Positions 38,457 through 51,478 of a stretch of DNA of 64,000 nucleotides are shown here, in pieces. The stretch comes from Chamaea fasciata (lineage: Eukaryota > Chordata > Aves > Passeriformes > Sylviidae), in contig JARCOQ010000002.1 in assembly GCA_029207755.1 (NCBI GenBank), positions 11,981,156 to 12,045,155 of the forward strand. The letters run 5' to 3'. The notes under the pieces were generated by a model. It was given only the letters and a program-made list of their open reading frames with translations. It was not told where the DNA came from and searched no databases. The first letter of the stretch is position 1. Every line of letters begins with the position of its first letter. Both the position numbers and the translations under genes were made by a program.

Positions 38457-41400
38457 GGCTTTTTTTTTTTTTTTGGCATTTTTTTATACTAAATGCAAAT
38501 TTTCAGATCAGAAAACTGCAATATTTAGAATAAAAAAACCACATCCCTTAGGCTTGACATAAACTCCTGACTCTCAGGAAAGGAATGTTCTTCATTTAAG
38601 TTCTCAGAGATATAAGGAGAGTGAATTATTGTGCCATCCATGTTGAATTATTGAAAACATCAGCAAAGACCAATTACTGTATGTCTGATCTTAATTTGAC
38701 TTCCAGTTAGAAATATGATACCTTATGTAAGCTACCTCAGGGAACTGATGCCATCAAAGAGCAATGAAAAATGTTAAATATTCTGTGGATAGAATTCACT
38801 GCTATAGCAGCTTTCCATGAGAGCAGATGCAAGTTTCCAGGCATTTTCTGAACATTAAGGACTTGGCAGTATTTTCAAACTCCACCATGAGGATGCTTAT
38901 CTTCACTATCATTAGCTTAACATCATGTTATATTGCAGTGTCCATCTCCACAGACTGGAGAAGTCTTACTGCTTCCTTGGGCTGAAATAAACACGATTTT
39001 ATGGTGCATCCTACTTATTATATGGAAGGAATATTTCTTCAACTAAGCTATTAGAAACATACTAAAAATATCCATAACTGCAGGAAAACAGGCAGCAGGG
39101 AATTTGATAAAAATATGCAGTTCTCTTGAGCTGTGAAAGTGGTTGCTTTGGGAAATGCTTGGTTATGTGAGAACTAATGTAGAAAATGAAAATATTTTTT
39201 CAAGTCAGTAAAGCTTCTAAGCTCTACTTTATATATATATATGTTTCCTGCATATGCTACATTTTTAGCAATGGTGAGCACTTTTCATGCGTGTGATTTG
39301 GACAGATAATAAGAAAGAAGGTGGAAGGAGCCTAATGTTGGTCTTGTCAGTGTGAGTTTGATTATTTTTTAATTTTTTTTCAGAAAAAAAACCCTTACAA
39401 CAACAAAAACCCCAGGACTCTAAATTTATCTTGCAGGAACCGTGGTCTGGCCAAAGGCTGCAATTATTTTGAAAGAGTCAGAATTCAGTGGTTTACAATG
39501 TATCACAAACCGCACTCACTAATTAAATGGAAATAAATACTACATTCTCTATAACATTGTAACTTCCTTTATTTCTTTCAAGAACATCTTCAGAAAAGAA
39601 GTTTCACTTTTGTTTCCATGAAACAATTCATCATTTTAGATCTTCCCTACACCAAGCCCAAGATCAAACAAAGCCCAAACGCAGCAAAGTGCTCAGTGTT
39701 GCAAGGGCTGGTGTTGTGCTCTGATATTGGCAAATTACAACTGATCCATCTGGTGCTCCACTTCAAAGGAGAGATTGGTCATGCTCTGTGTGCTGGGTAA
39801 TTGCATGCTCTGCTGTACATAGTAATGTTTTTCAATTGGACTTGTTCTGCATAACATAGATTCAATTATTATATAATTCCTACCTCTGCAAGTGAATATA
39901 TTTCTATTTTCTGGTTGATTTAGGAGCAAAACTTCTTACAAGTTACACAGGAAACTTGGGATAACTACCTATTCATCTCTCATGGATTACTCAGACATCT
40001 AGATTATCTGCTTTCCATACAATTTACAGATGAAGAGACCAAGTTGCTGAATTTTGCCACAGAGCTTCTCCCAAACACTTCCCTGTAGAACTGGAACTAG
40101 ATGTGGAACTGGTCAGCATTTGTGACAGAAAAGTTATTTTTTGACTAAAATATCCTATATATTTTTGTTGTTTTGTTTCCCCCTCACCCCCTACCTCTTG
40201 GAAAAAAACTGGACAAATTTAAGTAGAACATTATTATTGTTTCTAAAACTTTTTTTTTTTTTTTTTTTTTTATTAAAGGCTTTTATGAAAGTTTTTACTT
40301 AATGTGCTGCATAACTAAAAGTCCACCACCCTGCAACATACACACAGTCAAGTAAAAGAGTGTACACTTATCATCCCAATAAAGAATTATTTTGTACTAG
40401 TTGCCAGTCTCTTCCACTTAAATATCCTATATCTAGTAGAATACAATTCAGCTGAAATACACTGAAAGCTTAGTGAGATATCTGTCCATGTTGCAAACTG
40501 TAAATATACCTTCCTCTTATTTTAAAAATCTCATTCAGACAAAGAAGCACTTTTTAATTATCAGAAGATATAATCTTCACCTAATATTTCCTTAGACATG
40601 TCAATTGAACATTGTGATGATAGGTTGTATTAACTCTGTGCATCAGAGTGAGAATGCATTGACCAAGCATTCGTGATTACAGCATTCAAGAGTTATCACA
40701 TTTCCTTGGGAAAGAAGGATCTTCATATGAGGAATTAAGGAGAAAAAGCAGTTTAACCCAATTAGTAAAGCACAACTGAAAAAAATATCTATAGCTCTAT
40801 ATCTCCTGTTATCAGGGGTTTTTTGAAATAACATAATGCATCTTTCCTACAAATTATTTACGAATCTATTTTTTTTATAGAAAGCAGAAAAACATTTTTG
40901 TGCAGCCTACAAAATGGAAGGACAAACCTATTGTTCTTAGCAGCTGCAATGAATGAGAACTGCAAGAAAGAAACTGTTCTTGCTATAGTGTGAAGATACT
41001 ATTTAAGAGTAAATGCTTTGATCCTTTTAATGGTATTGAAGACAAATATGGTTGCTATAGAACAGATCCTGGCAATGAAGATGAATATTTTACTTAGTAC
41101 AATTTCGTTCCACTAGACAAATGAATCAAGATGAAATTAAATAGTTCCATTTGTCTGTCTAAAATATGTCAATATGGTTAAATATATTAGATAGGAAGTA
41201 TTTGAAAAATTAAAATTTACAAGACGACAGGAATTTGTTTAAATAAGCAGAACATAAGACACATACAAGTCTTGTTACTGCCATCTGTATTTGAAAGTTC
41301 AGCATTTTTAGCTGTACATATGTGAAATAAAAGAAAGGTTAAAAAGACAGTCCTGGAAGGGAAGAAAAATCTAACAAAACTTTTAACAGCAAATGTTATT

Positions 41401-41887
41401 TCTAAAAGAATCTGACAAGAAAAAAAAATGCTGTGGAAGACAATCCAATTGATATATCAAGTACTCAGCGACAGTCTTAAGACTGCAACTTCATGATCAA
41501 ATACCTCAGGAGGAAAAATTTTCTTTCACCACAAAAATAAAACCTAATCAATTCTCACACTAGGTACTTTATAGTTAAAAGACAAAAAGGCTGACTTAAT
41601 GGAATTTGGCAAATGAAACTAATTTTAACAAGGTCGACTTCTCTATGATTAGGTTGTGCTGGTTAATTAGGATGTACTGAACTGGGAAATCCACTCACTG
41701 ATGAAACATTCCCCTAAGATCTGATCACACACAGTAGTTTTCAAGATCAGTGGCTGGTGCTTAGTAAGGCTGGCAGCAGACAGAACTAAATCTGATAGAG
41801 GAGAAAAGATCCTTGGAGACGCAGAGATACATTGCAAACAAAATATAACTGGAAATCAGGAAAACCACCATAAAGGTTGTAGAACCT
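36929..41887. other. Unique AT-rich non-coding sequence
   Basis: No gene supported. Low-complexity tracts: A/C-rich 37811-37895, T29 at 38428-38456 followed by a second T14 run, a short (AT)n at 39230-39242, and T22 at 40250-40271. The open frames in this interval are short, and several span these tracts. Confidence 0.5.
38428..38474. repeat. Poly-T tracts (T29 and T14)
   Basis: Two T runs separated by ggc. They create an artefactual frame rich in Phe on the plus strand. Confidence 0.85.
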
Positions 41888-42180
41888 ACAGGAAAGATGG
41901 AGAGAGACTATTTAGAGAGCATGGAGTGACAGGGCAAGGGCGAATGTCTTCAGGCTAACAGAAAGGGGGTTTAGGTCAGATATTAGGAACAAATTCTTTA
42001 CTGTGAGGGTCGTGAGGCACTGGAACAAGTTTTCTCGAGAAACTATGGATACACTTCCATTCCTGGAATTGTTCATGACCTGGTTGGATGGGGCTCTGAG
42101 CAACCTGGTCTAGTGGCAGGGGGTTGGAACAAGATGATCTTTAAGGTCCCTTCCAACCCGAACCATCCTCTGATTCTATG
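41888..42180 (+). mobile_element. CR1 LINE 3' tail fragment
   Basis: Plus-strand CR1 3' end: gatggagagagactatttag, gagcatggagtgacagggca, gatattaggaacaaattctt, gaggcactggaacaag, ggatggggctctgagcaacc, gatgatctttaaggtccctt and the terminal ctgattctatg. It is the same subfamily as 50811-51279, sharing gagcaacctggtctagtg. The element is 5'-truncated, and the minus-strand frame across it is not a gene. Confidence 0.93.
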
Positions 42181-45100
42181 TCTTTCTAAAAATAAAAATA
42201 TTATGGAGTGTTTTCATTGTTTCCTGTTGATTTGCTTTGTAGGCCATTCCTGTACCATGGGCTGTGAGGTGTGATAAGAATCCCATTGGGCCAATGTTTA
42301 ATACAGGGCAGTGCCTCCCTCCCTGGACCAGGCAAGGCACATCAATCATTTCTTCAGGGCATGATTAAGGCATTAATATTTAATTAAGAACACGATTAGG
42401 ACTAAAAAGTTCTTCTGAGCAGGAATTATGAATAATTAAATGGAACAGCCATCTTGATCAACAAAACTTTACAGTATATAAAAGAAAAGGAGCCATTTAA
42501 GAAAAGATAAAGGAAAGCAATAGCAATGTAGGATATCAGCTGACTTCAGTCCAAATTTCAACCTCATTTAACAGATTCCAACAAGTGCAATGCCTCTTAA
42601 AGTTGTGAGTTTTGGAGGTGTAGGGTAGGCAGGAGAGGGAAAGTGTTTCTTAATGTTATTATCTGACTATTTGAATGCTGAAATTATCTTCACATCAGAG
42701 ACTTTCACATATGAATTTGACTTTATGAAATTAGTGGGGCAGATTTCCCTATCTGATTTTTGGCAGGTAGAGATTCAGCAGAAATAGATGATAGGTTACA
42801 CATTAGATAAGGATATATATTGTGTTTTAAAATCTTAGGGGGGGGAGTTTGTTCATCTGCTGGAACTAACATGCAAAAGACGTGTTAGAAGTTAATATAT
42901 AGGTAAATACAATTTCATAAGGATAAAAATCCTTACCATTTTTATAAGGATAAAAATTAAAACAAAATATGAAATAAGTTATTAAATACTTGTTTAATGC
43001 TTCTTATAAGTGTATTGTGTTTTCTGCAGTTGCTTTGCTGGTGGAAATGCAAATAATGAAGTCTTGATTTTTTCACATGTAATTCTTTCCCTCTTAATAA
43101 TACAAACTCAGATGGAGTTGAATAAATTACACAATGTGGGCATAGGTGGAGCAAAACACATAATTTTCTTCTACCCCTTGTAATGGATTTCCAGCCAGGC
43201 TTGCTAGATGATCTATTATTTGCATGAAGGCAGAAAGGATTAAAATGAAGCAAATATCAGACAAGAATACTTGATAAATGGCAGCAATATGTTCAGTAAA
43301 ATGTACCTGACACAGTTATTTCTAGACAACCACCTCAACAGTCTTAAAATTTTATTGGTATGAAAGTTTAAGAGCCATCAATGCATTCATTTTAAGAGAA
43401 GAAGAATGGAGTGACACAAATATTTCCTTAAATCCTCAACAACAGATGTTTCAACAGAGGCAAAGCCATGGTGCAGGTACTCAGCTGAGTATCCCTTTTC
43501 CCCTTTTATGTGGATCAGGCTTTGCATTTGCACTCCTACCCTTAAAAATGTAGTAACTAAAAGATTTGTATATGCCTAGAAATATTGTATTAAATTTTAA
43601 TTAAAAAATAATATAGATATTGTAGTGCCCATGACCTGCTATTCTGCAGCTTGAAAGCAAAGCTGGCTCTTTACAGGCTGGGTAATTATGCTCCTCTCAG
43701 AGCAGTATTGACAGTGAAAAATAATAAATTTAGAAATTAAGTCAGCCATTCAAACAACAGCCAGGAAAATGCAACTAATTAGTTTTCACTAATTTCCCCA
43801 TGGAACACCTGAGGTCCATGTGGGTGTTATGTATGCCTCCTGCTCTTTCTGTTAGTCCACCTTTCCTTCAACTGCAGACAAAAGAGCAGATTCCCAACAC
43901 TATCCCTACTGCCGAAGACTGTCTCCAGTAGAGAATTTGCTGTAAATGCTCATCCTTTCTTTACAACTCACTGGAGATAATTTCTCAATTCCTTAAAATT
44001 TTCCTCAGTCTAATCAGCTGCAAAAAACTACGACTACTTATACCTCTGTTAACCTTGTTGGTGGTTACACAGAGGCAAGAAGTTATTGTGCCGTGGGTCT
44101 ATGTTAAAATGGGAAGATCAGGAGGAGAGACAAATATCTCTAAGCAGTAGGTGATATTAACAAAATTTACGTGTTGTGAGGTGTTTTTCTTTGTCCCAAT
44201 GAGGATTATCCCCAACAAGAATGAGCACACTTGTGACAAGAAACCCAACCTGTAAGTGTGATTATCATTCATTCTTCCTGTAATTACATCAGGCAGAAGA
44301 GAAGTCACGTCAGCTTTGAGAATCCAGTTTCAGGTGACAGAAGGAGAACTGAGGAATCATTTTGTTTTGAGCTATACAGCCCTTGACCATGGTTCCAGCC
44401 AGTGTTCCTGTTAGCTCTGGCATCACTGCTCTTTTCCTCATCATTGGCACTAAAGCTAAATATAGGTATTCTATTGTGTTACAAATAGTAAATTTGTTGA
44501 AAAATGAAGTTTGGCTCATTCCAAAGCTATTAAGAATTTCATAAAAAGGTCAAATACTTGAGCTGATAAAGAGAAGAAATGGGAAGAGAAAAGGTTGTAA
44601 TAGCTCTCTTTTATCAGTCAACTAAATATTACAATATATAGTCTACCTTAGGTCCCTACTTGAGAAACTTCCTTTGAAAGCCCTTCCCTACTTCACTTCT
44701 GTTGGGTTTGGTTTGTTCACTCAAGCTTAAAGATGATAAAAGGTCTTTTCTTCTTTGAAAGCTTCGAGCTAGGTTGCAAGAAAGAAGCGGAGTCTTCAAG
44801 GTCGAGTTTTCTTGATATTTTGTGTTGTTTATTATTTTATAACTTAAAATGTTCTCTGTACTTAGCCGAGATATGAACAGCAGCTAGGACATGGGCTCCC
44901 CCCACAGTGGGATGTTGCAGTGCCTTTAAACAGAAAGTTACGTTTTACCTGTTTACACTTAAATTTCAATACCTATCATCTATACTAAAAGGGTCAACTT
45001 TGTTCACTTACCTGTGAAAGACAAGTAAAAGGACACATGTTTATAGCAGAAAACATAATATCATTATAAAGAGGAAATTTCTCTATTTAATTCTATTTTA

Positions 45101-45321
45101 CTGAAAAAAAATCAAATTTTGAATCAGTCTGATCCCAAACAGATCATTTTCCAGTTCAGCACTTAACAACCAAATAGAAAGGTTAATACACAAACAGTTA
45201 TCACAACACCTTCCAGAGAACGATGAAGAATGTGTAACTTCTCTCTTGAAAAGGCTGTTCATTACTCTCTTGGATGGAATGAGATGGAATAACTTCCTCT
45301 CTCTCTCTCTCCTCCACCCTT

Positions 45322-45354
<33 letters not shown>

Positions 45355-48300
45355 TAAAGGTCTGTGGAGTCATGCCAATAATTCTTGCTTTGGTCCAAAC
45401 AAGTAGCTGATTCTTTAATTTTCAGATTCAGTGGGCACAGTGCCTCAACCCCCAACCAGACAGACTTCCTTTTAACCTCAAGGATGCAAAAGGAATATGG
45501 CAAGCCACCTCTTTCAGGGGCAGAATTGATAAATCTATCAAGCCAGTGAGCATGGTGCCATCTGCCCCTTATACAGCAGCAGCATTAATCACAGCAGATG
45601 TCTCAGCTGGGTCCATCTCCTGTCCTTAACCAGATCCATGAATCAGTGGGGTGAGGAGTGGGGGGAAGCATTAGACTGGACCAACAGTATAAGTTTGCTA
45701 GTTTTGACCAGGATGGGTTCATGCATGTGAAGTTCCCCAAAATCAGAGATGAAAGGTGACTCTTGCCATTTGTTTCATCAGTGCAATTGGTACTGTGAGG
45801 GGAAATACTTAATTTGGTACACTTGCTCTAAGGGTTAATTCTACTCTTAAATTCACCCCAGCCAAGGACAAGAACCATCCTCATATTCATGGTGAAGTTT
45901 GGTCAATGAATTAGCTTAATGGAATCCCTTTCATGAAATCATTCATTTTCCAGACAGAAGGATGTGAGTAAATGCATACACAAGTACAGATTAAATGCAT
46001 GAATGGTTTCCTAAAATGTTCCATGGCACTAGGATATGATAAGTTTTTTCCAACAGAATGAGAAACAGGTATGTTTTTATTGTTTTGTCACTTCATCATC
46101 CTACTAGTTACCTCAAGCTTGTTACTCACAGATGTTTTCTATTCCTTTCTCTCCCTCTTTAAAAATCTGTTAGACTAAGCAAGCCTCATAAAAGACAGTA
46201 AGTCCCTTAGGCAAAGAAGAGATATATTCCCAGCTGAAATATCTCTAACTTTATTTTGCAAGTTTTTCAGGAATATTAACACTCTTTCTTCAGTTCATTC
46301 CCTGTGAAAATGCATGGCTGTATCCTTTGATAATCTAAGTGTCACAGAGCCAGATAGAAAAAAATCATGCAATAACTGTAGGGCTTATCAGATAATTAGT
46401 ATGCAAGAGCAGAAAATTTGTAAAGAACATTGTTTACAAAATCAAAGTGATTTCATGTTTCACTCTGATAAAGTTTACTCGGAGAAATAAAAATACTTTA
46501 TTTTAACCTTATCACTTTGTTGGTCTTTTAGAAAACATCAAAATGATTTATAGGCTGGACTGCAAACCTCTCTTCTTGAACCTCAGCAAAATTGTTTTGG
46601 AAGGTTTCTGTGGATCATATGGCTTGATGGTATTTCTTTTTCTCTTTTTAAAGCATCTGGCAATCTGGGTATTGCAGTACTTGTGTATCCCTACTTCTGT
46701 GATATTTCTGGCTATTTCTGTCCTACTGATAACAGTTACTAGGGAAATGTTTTAATATGGATGTCTAGAGTTTTCATTTTAGCATTCCAAAATTTCTAAT
46801 GAGAGTTTAAAATTCTGCTGAGTTACAGTATGGTACTTTCAAGAGTATTATAAATCAAAATTTATTAGCTAAAAGTATGCACCAAGGTAGAGAAAATGGG
46901 TGCTCAGTGGCACATAAATCCTGCCCGATGTTCAGTGACAAAGGAAAATAGAGATACGGGGAAGTTAATTTCCCTTTTTTCATGACCACAGCTGATGAGC
47001 ATTGCATTCTCACATGCACTATGGCAGCCAATAACATCTACTATTTTTCTGTCTATTCTGTTTTCATTGCCTATTCAGTTCTTATTCATATGCAGTTTAT
47101 AAATCTCTTCTTATTCCTGCTCAGCTATTTGCATCAATGATATAATTTAACAGTAAATTTCACAGTCTAATTATTCATTACATTAAAAACATTTCCATTT
47201 ATTAATTTAAAATTGTTTCCCTGGTAATTTTAAAAAATGCCCTCGTGCTCATTTCATGAGCCAGCCTTATTTGCATTCTCTTGAACAATAATTTTAATTA
47301 TTTTCCCTTTTTCCCCTAAGACAAAACAGAACAATCTGGAGCTCCTGATCTACTCTCCCACTAAAGAGGGATAAGCTGCCTTCAATGGGGGTTAGTCACA
47401 TGACTGCATTTGCAAGGCTACAGCCTTAGTGAATGATAGCTGTCATTTCTTCAGTGAAGATTTTGCACCTGCAACTGCAAAGTCTGTGCAAAATTAGCTG
47501 AAAGAAGGAGGCTTCTACTTTTGAAATTTCTGACCGTAAGTTTCAGGCTATAATTGTCACCAGGATTTTCTCCACATTTCTTTATATAACTATTTTTTAT
47601 GTGGTCCATTGGTTACTTTTGCTTATTTAATTGTCAAGCAATTTTTATTGAAAAACCAGTTAGGTCGGACCCTGGCTTTTCCCCTTCATGTTACAATCCA
47701 AACTGAAGAAAACTTCCACTTTTTGATAATAGAATATTTCTTTTCACTCTCTGCAATTTTTTTTTTACTGCAGCTGTGCAACAGCCATTTAATTCTTGTC
47801 AACTCTGGGTCTCTGTGGCTTGAAAATGAGGAAGGCAAGGGCCATCCCACTCCCAGAATCTGCAGCCCCAGCCTGGCTGGAAAAGGGCCACGGGAAGCCT
47901 GGCCCTGCCATCAGTAAAGGGTGCTTTTAGCCTCAGATGTTCTGGGACACTAGAGCTCAGACTCTCTCTGTTGTTATTTTGGGAAGGGTTTTTGATGTAA
48001 ATATAGTTGAGGTAAGTCCCAATCCCTCTATTCTCTTTCATGGAATACACAAGTTATAATTCTTTAGAGAATAAGACAAGCATGTTTCATACAATGTGAG
48101 GGCAGCAACCCAAATCTTCCTAAATCCCTCTCAATCTCTCTTAACCTTCTGTCCATCTTTCTTTAAGCATGATACACATTTGTGCTTTGCAGCCTTTAAA
48201 CAGTGATGAAGACTTTCAGTTGATCTAAATAAATGCAGATTAATTGACAGTTTTGGGCTATCAATTAAGTGACTAGATCAATTGCACATATTAAATAAAA

Positions 48301-50810
48301 AATATTCTTCAGCATGATAAGAAGGAGGAAGGGGAAAAGTTTTCTAGCAGAAGACAAGTATGAAGAACCTTCAAATTCTTCAAAAGGATGCCAATACATC
48401 AAACCCAGAGAGCTTTCAGGCATATATGAAATATAATAAAATACCTGCATGCTAACACAAGAAGCTTGAAGGACAAACAAGGAGAAATTGGAAGCTGTGA
48501 CTAACAGGGAAAAATTATGTAGGAGGCTTGACAGAAACATGGTGGACGTACAACCTCAGCAACTCATAAACATGGCGAGTTAAAGCCTAGCATTACTAGC
48601 TGAGGAGGAAATACAGATGCATAAATTTGAATAATTGGGAAATTTTGAGTTGTGACATAAGAAATAAAGAATTTCAAAGGGTTTATATGAATCCATTCTA
48701 AAAATCTTTGTATTGGTTGTGACAGATCCTGGTGCCTCTGCTGAAAAATAGCATCAGATTTGAAGACTAATTTATAAAGAGCTAAACAGAAGGGTTGGAA
48801 TTGTAAAAAGTAAGCAAGAATGGATAGATGTGAAAGCAAAAGTGATCAGCAACCTGCAGAGATAGCTGTGGTTCAAAAAGGAGGAGGAGAAAAAGCCTAA
48901 TCTGCATATAAAGTTACATACTAATGTTCCAATGCTGCCAGAATTAATGTCCAAAAGTATTACACAGGAGTTGGTACTTGGTACAGTTTCCTATGGAGGA
49001 CCAGTCCTGTTAATTACTCCTGCCACTTATATTCTTATATCAAATTGAGTGAGAAGAGAATTAGCGGTAAGAACAGGCTAAAAAACCCGCCAAGACCCCC
49101 CAACTGATTTTGAGCAGTATATGTAAGAAATAATAGTAGATATACTGATTGTTATGAAATATTTTTAAATCAGTTTATCTTCTTTTTCTTCAATAAAATT
49201 TTAAAAAGTGAGTTTTGCAAAGACAGAAGTAACAAGAATTTAGGCAATATATACATAAAAAATATTGTCAAATATTGGTACAACAATTTTAAAAAATATC
49301 TAATCTTTTAATGGAAAACCATCATCATGAGTTCAGAATTTTGGCAGATCTGTGCCAAAGTTCAGATTCAGATGCCTAGAGAAAAAATCTATTAACAAAA
49401 CTAGTTGAAACACTTCAGAAAGATGTTTATACTTTATCTCTATAAATACAATAATACAAATATATTTTTTTCAGTTATAATATTTCCTGTTCAGTTTTTA
49501 ATTAAAATGTTATAGCAGACAATTTAACAATTTCCCCCCCCTTCAATTTTAACCAGCTGCCATTTCCTGTGCAATGAGCAGTTTTCAGTATCACAGGAAA
49601 AGGCAAGAAATAGAAAAATCCAAATTTAAAATATTTATGAACTTGAAAAAGTAAATAAAACACATTTTTATTCCAGTGACAAGAATTAAATAAAAAGGAT
49701 GAAAACCCAAAACCTGAGAATTAAAAAATGAATATATTTTTTATCAAATGTATAGAAATTAAATATATGCATAAAATGAAAACTGCTTCCCACAAAGATA
49801 CATATTTTCAGAAGACTTGAACATATTTCATAACTTTTTAAAAAGAAAATTTTTTGGCATAGGATAGTATTAAAATCAACCTATTCTTCACACAGCCTTC
49901 AGGGGAACTGAGAAATTCCAGCTATGCTAATGCTAGAATCACAGGAGGGTTTTTTTAAAGTTTAGTTGAACTATATTGGGACTAAATCTAGATAATAGCA
50001 CAAATGATGAAGATTGACATATCTGTTAAAAATCTAGAGCCAATAATATTTTATATCCAAATGTTCCATTTACAAATGTACAATTGTTAACATGCAGATT
50101 AGAAGAAAATATACACTCCAGTGGGGAAAAGAGAGTTTTGAGACAATAAATTGTGAGTTTACCAGGCAAATACAATCTTATCTTATAAAGAAACATTTGC
50201 AGATAGCTAGGAATTGTAAAATTAGAAGATTTCTTTAATTAAGAGCAATATTCATGCACCATCTTCTAGATAAGAGTACAAAACGGTAAACTTCCAGGGG
50301 AAATATAAAATGTCTGGATTACCTGAAAGTCTTAAAAAGAGAAATGTCTATAGAAGTTGGCATACTCCTCCAAAGGGAATTAAACGTGTGGCCTCAAACA
50401 CAGGCTCTGTGCACATGATCTCTCCCTGCCGGGGGCGAAGAACAGCAATGAGTGAACAAAGGACAGCAAATCACTGAGACAAGAGACATTTTCCAAGTCA
50501 GCTGCTGAGGCTGTGCAGAACTATTCTGTACTTGGTCACCAGAGTGGCCCTGCTCCTTGTCCTTCCTCCTAGTGCCACAGCCCTTCCCTCACTCCAGTCC
50601 TGGTCGTACCTGGGAAGAGGATGTAGGTGGATGAGTCACTTTACTGTGCTGTCAGGAGATCACAAGAACCAGGCAAGGAGAACCAGCAGGATCTGCTTGT
50701 AGGTATAGTGTGGTTCTGGATGACACATGGCCCTGTGGAGAAGGTCTCAGCCCCTTGTGTTTGCCAAAGATGCGCAGCAGCTGCAACTCGAAATGATCAC
50801 AGGGACAGCG
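42181..50810. other. Unique AT-rich non-coding sequence, candidate constrained blocks
   Basis: The longest CR1-free interval in the middle of the window. No host gene recognised. Blocks at about 42240-42500, 43620-43860 and 47240-47500 are repeat-free with CCAAT- and TAAT-type motifs and may be conserved non-coding elements. About 44700-45010 has the feel of a decayed LTR. There is a T30 tract at 45324-45353. A GC-richer stretch at 47800-47960 and another at 50390-50800 contain only short unrecognised frames. Confidence 0.5.
45324..45353. repeat. Poly-T tract (T30), preceded by (CT)n
   Basis: A short (CT)n run at about 45296-45311 precedes an uninterrupted run of 30 T. The two minus-strand Lys/Glu-rich frames across it are low-complexity artefacts. 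Confidence 0.9.
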
Positions 50811-51279
50811 TGGATTTGTTGGAGCCAGGCCAGAGGAGGCACCAAGTTGACCACAGGGATGGAGCTGCTCTGCTGTGAGGAAAGGCTGAGAGAATTGGGA
50901 TTGTTCAAACAGGAGCAGGGAAGGCTTTGGGATGACCTTAGCATGACCTTACAGTACCTGAAGGGAGCCCACAGGAAAGGTGAAGAGAGACTAATTACAA
51001 GGGCCTGGAGTGACAGGGCAAGGGGGAATGGCTTCAAACTGAAAGGGAAAAGGGTTGGATTGGATATTATGAATCATTCTTTACTATGAGGGTGGTGAGG
51101 CACTAGAACACATTGCCCAGAGAAGCTGTTGCTGCCACAACCTTGAAAGTGTTCAAGACCAGGTTGGATGGGGCTCTGAGCAACCTGGTCTAGTGGGAGG
51201 TGTACCTGCCCATCATAGGGTGTTGGAACAAGATGATCTTTAAGGTCCCTTCCAAGCCAAACCATTCTATGATTCTATG
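50811..51279 (+). mobile_element. CR1 LINE fragment, 3' portion
   Basis: A plus-strand CR1 of about 470 bases. Landmarks: gaggaaaggctgagagaatt, gggattgttcaaacaggagc, cagtacctgaagggagccca, ggcctggagtgacagggcaa, ggatggggctctgagcaacc, ggtgttggaacaagatgatc and the tail ccattctatgattctatga. It is 5'-truncated with an intact 3' end and closely related to 41888-42180. Both the plus 120-codon and minus 96-codon frames are repeat-derived. Confidence 0.93.
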
Positions 51280-51452
51280 ACTATGGAGTGCTAGCTACTG
51301 TATATCCCAGAGTTTTGCCTGAGAAATTGACCCACTGTTGAGCTGCTCACACTCCAATGTCAAGAAGAGCTTGACCCATCACCCAACCAGAATACAAATT
51401 AAAGTATGTCTTCATTAGTGGAAATAGGTGGTTGTTGTTGGGTTTTTTTGGT

Positions 51453-51478
51453 GTTTTGTTTTGTTTTGTTTTGTTTTT
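51453..51478. repeat. (GTTTT)n microsatellite
   Basis: About five tandem GTTTT units. Confidence 0.85.

Noticed and set aside
47800..47960. GC-richer patch as an LTR or CpG island
   Set aside because: Too short, few CpGs, and no terminal TG...CA or target duplication found.
50727..51089. 120-codon plus-strand open frame
   Set aside because: The downstream two thirds is CR1 3' untranslated/terminal sequence, so it is not a host exon.
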